From positions 1-16,994 of the forward strand of contig CAYGDM010000020.1 in NCBI GenBank assembly GCA_964348685.1: DNA of 16,994 nt, in the 5' to 3' direction. This DNA comes from DALYDP01 sp964348685 (GTDB taxonomy: Bacteria; Patescibacteriota; Gracilibacteria; Peribacterales; Peribacteraceae). The notes under the pieces were generated by a model. The model was given only the letters and a program-made list of their open reading frames with translations, had not been told where the DNA came from and ran no database searches. The translations under genes were made by a program, and so were the position numbers. Shown piece by piece: positions 6,734 through 14,430 of the stretch (its first letter is position 1; each line of letters opens with the position of its first letter).

Positions 6734-6761
6734 ATTGTACTATACAAGATTATTTTGTCAA
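6734..6761 (-). promoter_or_regulatory. Sigma70-type promoter of the membrane protein/lipoprotein operon
   Basis: Minus strand: -35 TTGACA (6756-6761), 16-base spacer, -10 TACAAT (6734-6739). The inverted repeat GATTATT-N5-AATAATC (6748-6766) covers the -35, a plausible operator for the divergently encoded regulator. Confidence 0.75.
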
Positions 6762-6766
6762 TAATC
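6748..6766. promoter_or_regulatory. Candidate operator between the divergent lipoprotein operon and trmB-like gene
   Basis: A perfect 7-bp inverted repeat (GATTATT / AATAATC) with a 5-base centre overlaps the minus-strand -35 and lies just upstream of a plus-strand TATAGT (6771-6776), so one bound dimer could affect both directions. A second repeat, AGGGT-GAT-ACCCT at 6861-6873, sits right before the regulator's start codon. Confidence 0.4.
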
Positions 6767-6880
6767 GGTCTATAGTCCAAATCTAATGCTTAACGCAGCC
6801 ACAGACCCGTGGGAATCGAGTCCATCATACGTGTATATTATGAGTGGCCCATCACACCACAGGGTGATACCCTGCACCAC

Positions 6881-7627
6881 ATGGATATCGCACTCTTCGA
6901 AGAACTTGGCTTATCGCCCAATGAAGCCAAAATCTACCATGCCTTACTCACATACGGCACGTCAGGTGTGTCGACGATATCGCTACGCGCGAAGGTCCAC
7001 CGCCGCAACGCCTACGACGCATTAAAGCGCCTGCACGACAAAGGACTCGTGTTCGAGGTCTACGGAAAAAGCGAGGTGCTCTACAGCGCTGTCGAACCCG
7101 CGAAGCTGATGGAACTGGTGCACGAGCGGCAGCAACGCTTGGAGCACGCGATGCCGGCGCTGCAACAATTGTTCATTGAGCACAAAGCGCCCGAACAGGC
7201 GTACATCTACAAAGGCGTGGAAGGCGTGAAAAACTACCTGCGCGAAGCGCTGCAAGCGGGGCAGGACATGTACATCCTCGGTGCGGAAGGCGCCTGGTTC
7301 GACCCGCAGGTCGCGTCGTACGCGAAGGCGTTTTTGGCGGGAGCGAAGAAGAAAGACATGAAGCTACACATGCTGTTCGACGACGACGCGCGCGGCCAGC
7401 CCTTCATGGAACACTTCGCAGGACACTCATTCAAATTCCTCCCGAAAAAATACGACACGAACGCGACGCTCGACGTCTTCGGCGATTACGTCGTGACCTA
7501 CACCGGCACCTCGCCGGGGAAGCTCCACGACGATGTCACAATCTTCGTTCTCTATAGCCCCATCCTGGCCGAGAGCTACCGCACGTGGTGGCGCTGCCTG
7601 TGGGACCAACTGCCCAAAGGACGATAA
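6881..7627 (+). CDS. TrmB-family transcriptional regulator
   Basis: 248 residues from ATG at 6881. A GTG at 6809 would add 24 residues that do not look like part of the fold. Residues 5-70 form the TrmB winged helix: LFEELGLSPNEAKIYHALLT, then a recognition region (KVHRRNAYDALKRLHDKGLV) and wing. A short coiled segment follows (about 73-100), then a C-terminal domain of the TrmB effector or phospholipase D-like type, with YIYKGVEGVKNYLREAL, MYILGAEG and TLDVFGDYVVTY. In other organisms relatives sense sugars or other metabolites; here the ligand is unknown. It is the only plus-strand gene in the middle of the window and is divergent from the lipoprotein operon, its most likely target. It ends 16 bases from the convergent pilin operon, with no terminator between. 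Confidence 0.85.
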   Translation: MDIALFEELGLSPNEAKIYHALLTYGTSGVSTISLRAKVHRRNAYDALKRLHDKGLVFEVYGKSEVLYSAVEPAKLMELVHERQQRLEHAMPALQQLFIEHKAPEQAYIYKGVEGVKNYLREALQAGQDMYILGAEGAWFDPQVASYAKAFLAGAKKKDMKLHMLFDDDARGQPFMEHFAGHSFKFLPKKYDTNATLDVFGDYVVTYTGTSPGKLHDDVTIFVLYSPILAESYRTWWRCLWDQLPKGR

Positions 7628-7643
7628 AGCTTATTGCAACGGC

Positions 7644-8897
7644 TCAGCACGCCGGGGTGTTGAACCGCACGTGGACGACGCCGTCCTGGTAATCGACGCC
7701 CGTGCAGTCCGTGCAGAAATAGTCACTGCAGCTGCTGCAGCTCTCGCGGTTGAAATCGGCGAGGAGCACGACGTCGAACTGGCCGACATCGATGTTGCCG
7801 TCGACGTCGGTGATCGGTTCGAGGAGCGTCGAAACCGCGGCTTGGCCGTTGCCCGGGTTGATGGCGGGCGCCGCATCGCCATCGCGGAGCATGACCACGG
7901 ACGGAACGTCATTGCTGTACGCATAGTTTTCGTACGTCATCCAGCGGCTCTGGGAGTAGTACGCGCGGAACCGGACGTAGAGCTTGTTTTGATTCGTACT
8001 CGTCGAGAAGCCGGTCACGGTTTGCGTGGCGCCACCAGTACCGTTGATTTGATTGCCACTAAATAGATTAGTCCATGAACCGCTGTTTTTCTTGCGATAG
8101 GCGACGTAGACCGGAACGTTCGGCCCGCCATTGCCGTAGGCAAACTGCGCGCCGTACGACGTGAAGGTGACACTGAGCGAACCAAGAATATTGATCGTAC
8201 CGTCCGCGTCGATCGATACGCGATCGGGGCAGGATGCGGGCAATGCTTCGCTGCTGGAGGCCCCCGCGCTGCTGGCGGGCGCAGATGATGCGACGCTGCT
8301 GGCAGCCGCGCTCGACGCAGGCAGCGACGACGAGGAAGAAGACTCGACGCACGCACCGAACGCATCGCCGTGGCCCTGGTGACCCGGCCAGGCGTTATCC
8401 GGAATCGAAAGCGTTTGCTGCCCCGTACCCGGATTATGGCAAATCGTGAAACGATCTTCGGTGACAACCGCGATACTCTCCGTGCGCACCTCGATGAGGA
8501 TGCTCTTTTCGTAATCGTTGAGCGTCATGAGCGTGATCTCACCCGTGGCGTCGGGTGTTCCCACGACCTTGGCGTAGTTCACATCGAACAATCCGCGCGG
8601 AGTGATGGTGGACGGCATCGGGTACGTCTCATCGAACGCGGGGTCGCGCGTGGCGTACGATTCGCCTTTGTACAAAATGCCCGCGGGCACGTAAAACCCC
8701 CACGAACCGTCGTCCTGGGCGGCCTGCGAGAGCAACCGCGCGCGTGCCAAACCTTGGGTGACCTGCTCGGTCGCGAGGTTCAAATCGTTGCGGATCTGAT
8801 AGTCACGGTAAAGGGGGACGCCCACGCCGGCGACTGCCCCGACGAGGCCAACAACGAGAAGGACTTCGATCAACGAGAATCCGCGGCGGAGGGTCAT
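7644..8897 (-). CDS. Large modular type IV pseudopilin with Ser/Ala linker and Cys-rich end
   Basis: A 417-residue prepilin. Leader MTLRRG, then FSLIEVLLVVGLVGAVAGVG with Glu at +5; a GspH/FimT-like pilin domain to about 145; then TICHNPGTGQQ...HGDAFGAC (about 151-183), a Cys/His motif seen in many secreted proteins; a low-complexity Ser/Ala/Pro linker (about 186-222); and a beta-rich C-terminal domain ending in a Cys cluster (CSSCSDYFCTDC) and a terminal Cys. The middle of the last domain (DGDAAPAINPGNG, ITDVDGNIDVGQFDVVLLAD) resembles dockerin-like or Ca-binding loops only loosely. It is the last gene of the regulator-pilB-pilC operon, 18 bases after pilC, so it is probably a pilus-associated surface or tip protein. 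A 14-base perfect palindrome (8891-8904) spans the start codon. Confidence 0.85.
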   Translation of the reverse strand: MTLRRGFSLIEVLLVVGLVGAVAGVGVPLYRDYQIRNDLNLATEQVTQGLARARLLSQAAQDDGSWGFYVPAGILYKGESYATRDPAFDETYPMPSTITPRGLFDVNYAKVVGTPDATGEITLMTLNDYEKSILIEVRTESIAVVTEDRFTICHNPGTGQQTLSIPDNAWPGHQGHGDAFGACVESSSSSSLPASSAAASSVASSAPASSAGASSSEALPASCPDRVSIDADGTINILGSLSVTFTSYGAQFAYGNGGPNVPVYVAYRKKNSGSWTNLFSGNQINGTGGATQTVTGFSTSTNQNKLYVRFRAYYSQSRWMTYENYAYSNDVPSVVMLRDGDAAPAINPGNGQAAVSTLLEPITDVDGNIDVGQFDVVLLADFNRESCSSCSDYFCTDCTGVDYQDGVVHVRFNTPAC

Positions 8898-8915
8898 ATG
8901 ACCCGAGTGTAGTCC

Positions 8916-10757
8916 TTACGCCCCCACGTTTCCAACGATCGAATAGATCGGGACGATGATGGCGAACGCGATGCTGCCCACGAGGCCGCCGATGAAGAGG
9001 AGGAGCATCGGCTCGAGGATGATCGGGAGCTTCTCGGCGGTTCCGGTCGCCTTCTTGTCGTAGATGTCGGCAACCTTAAGCATGATGTCGGCGAGCGAAC
9101 CGGATTTCTCGCCAGTGATGACGAGCTGCTGCACCGACGGCGGCAAAAGCTTGTGACTGCCTTTGATACTGGCGAAGGATTTGGCGAACGAATCGCCGAT
9201 CGTGACGTGCGCGAGCATCTGGGCGTATAGATTTTTGTAGGACGCGATGGGCGTGACCTGCACGAGCGATTCCAACGCCTCGACGACGGGCACGCCCGCC
9301 TTCAAGAGACCTCCGAGAATGACGCCGAAACGGGCGATCGTGGCCTCTTTTGCCAATCGACCGATGCCCGGAATCTTGAACATGACCCACTGGGTCACGA
9401 CGCGCAAACGCGTGTACTTGGAGAGAATCATGACGAGGATGAACGCCGCGATGAAACTTGGAACGCCGACCGCACCATATGCGACGAAGGCGTCGCTACA
9501 CATGATGACGATGCGCGTGATGAGCGGCAGCTTCACGTTCAGCGAGAAGAGCACGCCCACGAGGTTCGGCAGCACGAACATGCCGAGACCGACGACGATG
9601 ATGAACATGATCACCATGACGATGGTCGGATAGATCATGGCCATCTTCACCTTCGAACGGAGCGCGTTGTCTTTTTCATCCTGCTCGGCAAGGTAGCCCA
9701 TGTTCTGCGCGAGGCTGCCAGCCTCTTCGCCGATGCGAACGAGCGCGAGCGCATGGAGCGAGAAGAAGTTCTGGGCCTCCATGGCGCGCCAGAGCGGCGA
9801 TCCGTTCTCGACGGCGTCGATGATGCGGCTGAGCATCTTGCGCATGGGTTTCGCGCGCGTCTCGAGCACGAGTGTCTTGAGAGCGTCCGTCAGCGGCAAG
9901 CCGGCGTTCAACATCGTCGCCATGTTCTGAATGAACGAAATACGCTCCTTGCCCAAACCGATGTAGTTGATCGACGTGAGGAAGGCCTTGAATCCCTTCT
10001 TCGATTCGAACTGCGCGATGTGCACTTTCTTCTTCGGTTGTTTTTCTGGCTTCGGAGCGGGTACGGACTTCGCCGTTTCTTCGACGATATCGGCGTTCTC
10101 CTTCATCGCTTTCGCGATCTCAGCCTTCCCGGCTTCGTCCGGCTTCGCTTCCGAGCTACGCCGTGACTTCGCCGCGGCAAGCGTCGCGGGTTCGGCCGTC
10201 ACTTCGTCGAGCGCGGAAGCGGGAGCGGGAGCGGCCGGCGTCGCTTCTTTCGAGAACGACGATTCGGTTCGGATGACAGGCTCCGCGGATCCGGCGGACG
10301 CGTGCTGCAAGAACGAATCCTGTTTCACATCGATAACATCGGGCACGGCATCGAAGGACTCGGTCGAAGCCTGGCGCATGGCTGGCGCCGATCCGGACAC
10401 GCGATCCTTGAACATCGTCCAGAGGCCGATGCCTTTGCGCGGTGCTTTATCCGTCTTCTGCATCTTCACCTTCTGCATGAATCCTTCTTCGTTCGCGAGC
10501 GTCGCCTCGTCGATGGCCGAATGCCCTTCGTCAGCCTGCGTATCGGGGACTTTGTGCAATTTCCCTACGCCATTCCCTTGCGTCGCGCTTGTGGTGAGCG
10601 AAGCCAAGCCATGCTTCACGGCATGATGGCCCTTGGCGTGGTGATGCGCCTCGCTTTCGGTCACGAGAGCGATATGGGGAAACGCCAACTTCTCCGGCTT
10701 GGGAGCGAAGAGCGAACCGAGCCGGGCCGCGAGGCTTTTAGTCTTTCTTGTGGCCAT
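8916..10757 (-). CDS. pilC: Type IV pilus inner-membrane platform protein PilC, with long N-terminal extension
   Basis: 613 residues, against about 400 in usual PilC/GspF proteins. The last 350 residues are a normal platform: a first GspF domain from about 272 (ISFIQNMATMLNAGLPLTDA, ALVRIGEEAGSLAQNM), membrane helices (YPTIVMVIMFIIVVGLGMFV and others), and a second GspF domain from about 470 (FGVILGGLLKAGVPVVEALE, LVITGEKSGSLADIM) with a final helix. The first 250 residues are an added, low-complexity, charged and Ala/Pro/Lys-rich region with a His-rich stretch (HHHAKGHHAVKHG) and no visible fold. The start overlaps the end of pilB by 20 bases, so expression should be coupled. The protein anchors PilB and carries pilin subunits into the growing fibre. 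The extension could be a cytoplasmic interaction tail; that is a guess. Confidence 0.94.
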   Translation of the reverse strand: MATRKTKSLAARLGSLFAPKPEKLAFPHIALVTESEAHHHAKGHHAVKHGLASLTTSATQGNGVGKLHKVPDTQADEGHSAIDEATLANEEGFMQKVKMQKTDKAPRKGIGLWTMFKDRVSGSAPAMRQASTESFDAVPDVIDVKQDSFLQHASAGSAEPVIRTESSFSKEATPAAPAPASALDEVTAEPATLAAAKSRRSSEAKPDEAGKAEIAKAMKENADIVEETAKSVPAPKPEKQPKKKVHIAQFESKKGFKAFLTSINYIGLGKERISFIQNMATMLNAGLPLTDALKTLVLETRAKPMRKMLSRIIDAVENGSPLWRAMEAQNFFSLHALALVRIGEEAGSLAQNMGYLAEQDEKDNALRSKVKMAMIYPTIVMVIMFIIVVGLGMFVLPNLVGVLFSLNVKLPLITRIVIMCSDAFVAYGAVGVPSFIAAFILVMILSKYTRLRVVTQWVMFKIPGIGRLAKEATIARFGVILGGLLKAGVPVVEALESLVQVTPIASYKNLYAQMLAHVTIGDSFAKSFASIKGSHKLLPPSVQQLVITGEKSGSLADIMLKVADIYDKKATGTAEKLPIILEPMLLLFIGGLVGSIAFAIIVPIYSIVGNVGA

Positions 10758-12543
10758 GGGAAGAGCGGGAAGCCGCGGGAGCGTCGGGAGGGTTCGCCAC
10801 GCGGAGGAGTTCCTCGAGCGTGGTGACGCCCGCGCGTGCCTTCACGAATCCGTCTTCGAAGAGCGACTTCATGCCATCCTTGCGGGCCTGCACTTCGATC
10901 TCAGCGGACGACTTCCGCGCCACGATGAGCGCTTCGATGGCCGGCGTGATGACGAGCAATTCGTGGACAGCGAGACGCCCCTGGAACCCGATGCCACCGC
11001 ATGACTCGCAACCTTTTCCTTTGTAGAGAAGTACGTCGCCCTTCTCATCGAAGAACTTCTCGGCGTGGGGGAAGAGCTTGGGGATCTCCGCTTTGCTCAC
11101 GCTGTAGCTGTAGCGACAGTGCGGGCAGATTTTGCGGAGAAGCCGCTGCGCGATGACGACTTCGAGCGTCGAGGCGAGAAGGAACGGTTCGACGCCCATC
11201 TCGAGGAGACGGGGGACCGACGTGCAGGCATCGTTGGCGTGAAGCGTGGAGAAAAGCAGGTGACCCGTAAGCGCGGCGTTGACCGCGATCGAGGCCGTCT
11301 CGCCGTCGCGGATTTCTCCGACGAGGATGATGTTCGGGTCCTGACGCATGAGGGCGCGAAGTCCGTTCGCGAAGGTCAGGTTCGTCTCGGCGTTCACCTG
11401 GATGTGGTTGATGCCCTGCACCTTGTATTCCACCGGATCCTCGATCGTGGAGATGTTCACGTCGGGGTGGTTGCGGAGTTTCAAGAGCGCGTAGAGCGTC
11501 GTCGATTTGCCCGAACCCGTCGGGCCCGTGGTCAGGATCATGCCGAACGGCTTGCGGCTGGCCTGTTCGAGGATCGTGCGGTTTTCTTCGCTACAACCGA
11601 GATCGCCGAGCGTGAGCGCGCGGACGTATTCGGAAAGGAGACGGAGCACGATCTTCTCGCCGTCGACCACCGGGACGATCGACACGCGGATGTCCATCAT
11701 CCCTTTTCCCGTGTCGTAGCGGATCGCGCCATCCTGCGCGGAGTGATGTTCGTCGATGTGCATGTTCGCCGCGATCTTCATGCGGTTCACGACTCCTTCG
11801 TAATACTCCTTCGGGATGCGACCAGCCTCGTGGAGCACGCCGTCCACACGGAAGCGGACCATGACTTCTTTATCCTGGGGTTCGAAGTGGATGTCGGACG
11901 CGCGAAGGCCGATGGCATCCTGGAAAATTTCTTCGAGGATTTCCGGCGCGACTTTGTGGTTCTGTTCGATAATCTGCTGGAAGCGCGTGGCCAGCGGTTT
12001 GCGATAGTGAACGAAGAACGATTCGATCGCCTTGTTGCTGGCGTACACGAAGTTCACTTTGCCCTTGAACGCGACGCGCGCTTCGGCCTTCTTCTTGCCG
12101 AAAATAGAACGCGACGCAGCGGCCGTCTTGCGACTCGTCTGCTTCTTGTCTTCGCCTTCGGGGAATTCCGACGTCTTCTGTCCGAGGTTGTTGCGCACTG
12201 CCTCTTCCATCTTCTCGTTCGTCGGATCGCTCGTTGCGACGGTCACGGATGCGCCGTCTTTCGCAACCACCACGCAGCTGTATGTGCGGGCGACGTCCTC
12301 CGGGAGCATCTCGACGAGTTCGGGCGACGGGGGCTTCTGGCCGACGTCGTAGTACGGCAATTTATAGAATTCCGCGACGGCGGATTCGTAGAGATCCTGG
12401 CTCAAAAGTTCGAGCTCGGTCAACGCGTCGCGCAGCGTCATGCTGTGCTTCTTCGCCATATCCTCGGCACGCGAGATGTCTTCCTCGGAAACGTAGCTCT
12501 GTTCGAGCAGGAGTTTCTTCAGCGCTGCATCGTTCAGAGCCAT
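10738..12543 (-). CDS. pilB: Type IV pilus assembly ATPase PilB (GspE family)
   Basis: 601 residues, a full-length extension ATPase. Residues 1-120 form a GspE-II N-terminal domain, followed by a Lys-rich insertion (about 121-160) not usual in the family. The core has ASDIHFEP (about 215), the Walker A motif GPTGSGKST (about 340-348), the Asp box STIEDPVEY (about 366), the Walker B region IILVGEIRDGETA (about 405) and the His box GHLLFSTLHANDA (about 427). A zinc-binding tetracysteine follows (CPHC at about 473 and CESC at about 512). It powers pilin polymerisation from the cytoplasmic face of PilC. It follows the response regulator gene by 18 bases and overlaps pilC. No PilT retraction ATPase is in the window. 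No clear ribosome site precedes its ATG. Confidence 0.96.
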   Translation of the reverse strand: MALNDAALKKLLLEQSYVSEEDISRAEDMAKKHSMTLRDALTELELLSQDLYESAVAEFYKLPYYDVGQKPPSPELVEMLPEDVARTYSCVVVAKDGASVTVATSDPTNEKMEEAVRNNLGQKTSEFPEGEDKKQTSRKTAAASRSIFGKKKAEARVAFKGKVNFVYASNKAIESFFVHYRKPLATRFQQIIEQNHKVAPEILEEIFQDAIGLRASDIHFEPQDKEVMVRFRVDGVLHEAGRIPKEYYEGVVNRMKIAANMHIDEHHSAQDGAIRYDTGKGMMDIRVSIVPVVDGEKIVLRLLSEYVRALTLGDLGCSEENRTILEQASRKPFGMILTTGPTGSGKSTTLYALLKLRNHPDVNISTIEDPVEYKVQGINHIQVNAETNLTFANGLRALMRQDPNIILVGEIRDGETASIAVNAALTGHLLFSTLHANDACTSVPRLLEMGVEPFLLASTLEVVIAQRLLRKICPHCRYSYSVSKAEIPKLFPHAEKFFDEKGDVLLYKGKGCESCGGIGFQGRLAVHELLVITPAIEALIVARKSSAEIEVQARKDGMKSLFEDGFVKARAGVTTLEELLRVANPPDAPAASRSSHGHKKD

Positions 12544-12561
12544 AGGGTGTGTGGGTGTTTG

Positions 12562-12942
12562 TTAAATAGAAGCCTTCACGACTTTAACGATGTCCGCGAG
12601 GGGGACGTTGGATTTCACGAGGTAGTTCTTCACGCCGAACTCTTCAGCCTTTTTGCGGTCTTCATCTTGGCCGAGGTTCGAAAGCACCACGATGACGGGC
12701 TTGAGCTTCTTGGCTTTCAAGGCGTCGAGGATCGCGAAGCCATCGATCTCCGGGAGGATGAGGTCGAGCAAAATAAGGTCGTACTTGCCGGTCGACGCTT
12801 CCTCGAGACCCGCGCGGCCGGTCGAAGCGACGGTCGTCTCGTAGCCCTCGTGCGTCATCTTCAATTCGAGAGCATGGGCCAACGGCTTCTCGTCTTCGAC
12901 GATGAGAATCCGCTTTTTGCCGGAGGAAGATTTTTCAGGCAT
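12562..12942 (-). CDS. Single-domain response regulator (REC only)
   Basis: 126 residues, all one CheY-like receiver domain. After a short Lys/Ser leader come KRILIVEDEKPLAHALELKM with the acidic pair, LILLDLILPEIDGFAIL with the phospho-acceptor Asp (about residue 57), VIVVLSNLGQDEDRKKA with the conserved Ser, and NYLVKSNVPLADIV with the conserved Lys. No DNA-binding or enzymatic output domain, so it should act by protein contact. It is the first gene of the pilB operon and shares its promoter, so PilB or PilC are natural targets (inference). Likely partner: the orphan histidine kinase at 309-1799, which has the same promoter type. Confidence 0.93.
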   Translation of the reverse strand: MPEKSSSGKKRILIVEDEKPLAHALELKMTHEGYETTVASTGRAGLEEASTGKYDLILLDLILPEIDGFAILDALKAKKLKPVIVVLSNLGQDEDRKKAEEFGVKNYLVKSNVPLADIVKVVKASI

Positions 12943-12962
12943 GTGTGTGAATGTTTCTCTTT

Positions 12963-12991
12963 ATTGTAGCAGAAAACGGCCTTTTTCTCAA
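12963..12991 (-). promoter_or_regulatory. Promoter of the response regulator-pilB-pilC-pseudopilin operon
   Basis: Minus strand: -35 TTGAGA, 17-base spacer that ends in TTTTCTGC, -10 TACAAT (12963-12968), giving TTTTCTGCTACAATAAAG. The start would be about 14 bases before the ATG at 12942, leaving a very short leader without a Shine-Dalgarno site. It shares the TTCTGCTAnnAT core with the kinase and pilin promoters. Confidence 0.8.
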
Positions 12992-13048
12992 GGCGTCACG
13001 GGAAGCGGTCCAGAGGCTCCTTTGGCCAAAATAGGCGTCTCATGCATC

Positions 13049-13084
13049 AAAAAAGCGCCTTACAACCGAATGGTCGCAAGGCGC
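13049..13084 (-). terminator. Terminator of the fae gene
   Basis: The stem GCGCCTT (13055-13061) pairs with AAGGCGC (13078-13084), with an inner ACC/GGT stem, and is followed by six U on the minus strand. Confidence 0.9.
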
Positions 13085-13122
13085 AGTGGAGTGATGTGGC
13101 CGAAGGCGAAAACATTTGAACC

Positions 13123-13620
13123 TTAGAAACCGCGGAATGGGTGGGCCGCAGCCTCCTTACCCGCGATCATCTCGTCGACGCTTGGCTTGTTGCCCATCGC
13201 GTTTGCGATCGCGAGCATCGTGGCGTCGTAGTTATATTGATAAATCTTCTTGTCGTCGTTCGCGGCGGGATGAATGAATACGCCGCAGACGATCACAAGG
13301 TCTTCGGCTTTGTCCTTCGGAATGACGTTGGCCGCAACCGAGTCGGCCACGGCCTTGGCCACGGCGGCCTGGGCGGGACCGAACATCTGCAGGGCCTGCT
13401 TCATGCCTTTGATCGTGACTTTGGTAACCATCACGGTTGCCGGCTTCACAGCCAAGTTGGGCGTGAGTACGGCCAACAGATTGTTGTGACCCGAGCTTTG
13501 CGTCGCCAACGCGTTCGCGAATGCGTTGCCGACCGGTCCGTCCTTGCTACCGATCAGCAGGTCAATGTGCGCGATTTCATTGCCTTCCCCCGACAAACCT
13601 TCACCTACAAAAAACGACAT
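13123..13620 (-). CDS. fae: Formaldehyde-activating enzyme (Fae) homologue
   Basis: 165 residues, the usual Fae length (about 170). It carries family signatures throughout: VGEGLSGEGNEIAHIDLLIG with His18 in the place of the catalytic histidine, PVGNAFANAL, LLAVLTPNLAVKPATVMVTK, VTIKGMKQALQMFGPAQAAV, AVADSV, VGVFIHP-like CGVFIHPAA, and a YNYDAT segment. Fae joins formaldehyde to tetrahydromethanopterin to give methylene-H4MPT in methylotrophs and methanogens. ATG at 13620 is chosen because GGGAG precedes it by about six bases; the frame is open to 13647. It is a monocistronic unit with a consensus-like promoter, a hairpin at the predicted 5' end of the mRNA, and its own terminator. No other H4MPT genes are in the window, so the role here (formaldehyde removal, another aldehyde or pterin) is open. 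Confidence 0.9.
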   Translation of the reverse strand: MSFFVGEGLSGEGNEIAHIDLLIGSKDGPVGNAFANALATQSSGHNNLLAVLTPNLAVKPATVMVTKVTIKGMKQALQMFGPAQAAVAKAVADSVAANVIPKDKAEDLVIVCGVFIHPAANDDKKIYQYNYDATMLAIANAMGNKPSVDEMIAGKEAAAHPFRGF

Positions 13621-13694
13621 ACGTCTCTCCCTCGAAAATGCGTGCACCCGTGTGCACAGGATTGAAAACCTTCGACCGACGGTGTGAAAGTACT

Positions 13695-13747
13695 CCGTCC
13701 GCCAAGGCAGACCGGGGTATTTAAATCTAATTTTAACATTTTGTCAA
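13695..13747 (-). promoter_or_regulatory. Promoter and 5'-end hairpin of fae
   Basis: Minus strand: -35 TTGACA (13742-13747), 17-base spacer, -10 TTAAAT (13719-13724). Just past the predicted start (about 13712) the RNA can fold GUCUGCC-UU-GGCGGAC (13697-13712). The -35 sits in the short palindrome ATTTT-GTC-AAAAT. Confidence 0.7.
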
Positions 13748-13808
13748 AATACACTGTAAGCCGCTATTACAATGGATATATACACATATAACACATCACG
13801 ACGAACAA

Positions 13809-13831
13809 GCCCTCCCCGGAGTGGGGAGGGC
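13809..13831 (-). terminator. Terminator after WD-like gene A
   Basis: A 9-bp perfect stem (GCCCTCCCC, 13809-13817, with GGGGAGGGC, 13823-13831) and a 5-base loop. The U-run on the minus strand is broken (UUGUUCG), so termination may be incomplete. It lies 17 bases past the stop codon. Confidence 0.75.
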
Positions 13832-13848
13832 CGTTGTTGATCATTCGA

Positions 13849-14400
13849 CTACGTTGGGAGGGCGAATTGCGCGACGCCCGTGTTCGTATGGACCACGAGC
13901 ACGTTGTCGCACATCTGCAACCCTTCGATGAACTGGCGCTGCGGTTTGTGCGAAAAACTCGCGGAGGTGAGATGCGTGCCGTCGGTCTTGAAAAAACCAA
14001 CCACGCCGTTGTCCGTGGCAATCGCGACGACGAAGGATTCCGAGATGGCGATATGCCGCACGCCGTCCCATTCGGGATCGAGCGCGAACGACGCGATCAT
14101 TTCGAAATTCTCCGTGTAAAAAATCGACACGATTTTATCCGCGCCGAGAATCGCCAACAGCGCGCCATTCGAAGAAAACGCGAAGTGGGGAAACGATCCA
14201 AGCACAAGGTCGTACACGCCTCGAGCGGCGATCTTCGGTCCGACCGCACCGAATAACATAAGATGGCTCGATGCGTCAGACTCGTGGACCACGCCCGACG
14301 GGCACTCCTTCATGAGAAATACATTCCCGGTCCGCACGATCGTCACGCAGTTCCTCAGCACGGCGACCGGCTTCAATTCTTGCGACGATAAAACGACCAT
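13849..14400 (-). CDS. Small WD-like beta-propeller protein, copy A
   Basis: 183 residues from ATG at 14400, chosen because AAGGAG precedes it by six bases; the frame is open to 14442. No signal peptide or membrane helix, so probably cytoplasmic. Its central part has the WD-like rhythm also seen in the two genes upstream: AFSSNGALLAILGADKIVSI, then a loop, RHIAIS, then AIATDNGVVGFFKTDG. At 180 residues there is room for only about four blades, so it may be a mini-propeller or oligomerise. No WD dipeptides, catalytic residues or known family recognised. It is a separate transcription unit with a hairpin-led mRNA and terminator, next to fae. Confidence 0.72.
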   Translation of the reverse strand: MVVLSSQELKPVAVLRNCVTIVRTGNVFLMKECPSGVVHESDASSHLMLFGAVGPKIAARGVYDLVLGSFPHFAFSSNGALLAILGADKIVSIFYTENFEMIASFALDPEWDGVRHIAISESFVVAIATDNGVVGFFKTDGTHLTSASFSHKPQRQFIEGLQMCDNVLVVHTNTGVAQFALPT

Positions 14401-14430
14401 CTGTAACTCCTTTGCGTATGAAAAAACGCC

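Noticed and set aside
8230..8345. Repetitive GC-rich stretch considered as a repeat array or CRISPR
   Set aside because: There are no regular repeat-spacer units. It encodes the Ser/Ala linker of the pseudopilin in frame.
11065..12969. 634-codon open frame on the plus strand opposite pilB and the response regulator
   Set aside because: It is antisense to two genes with complete family motifs. Its product is Arg/Asp/His/Val-rich without any recognisable domain, as expected from codon bias in GC-rich DNA.
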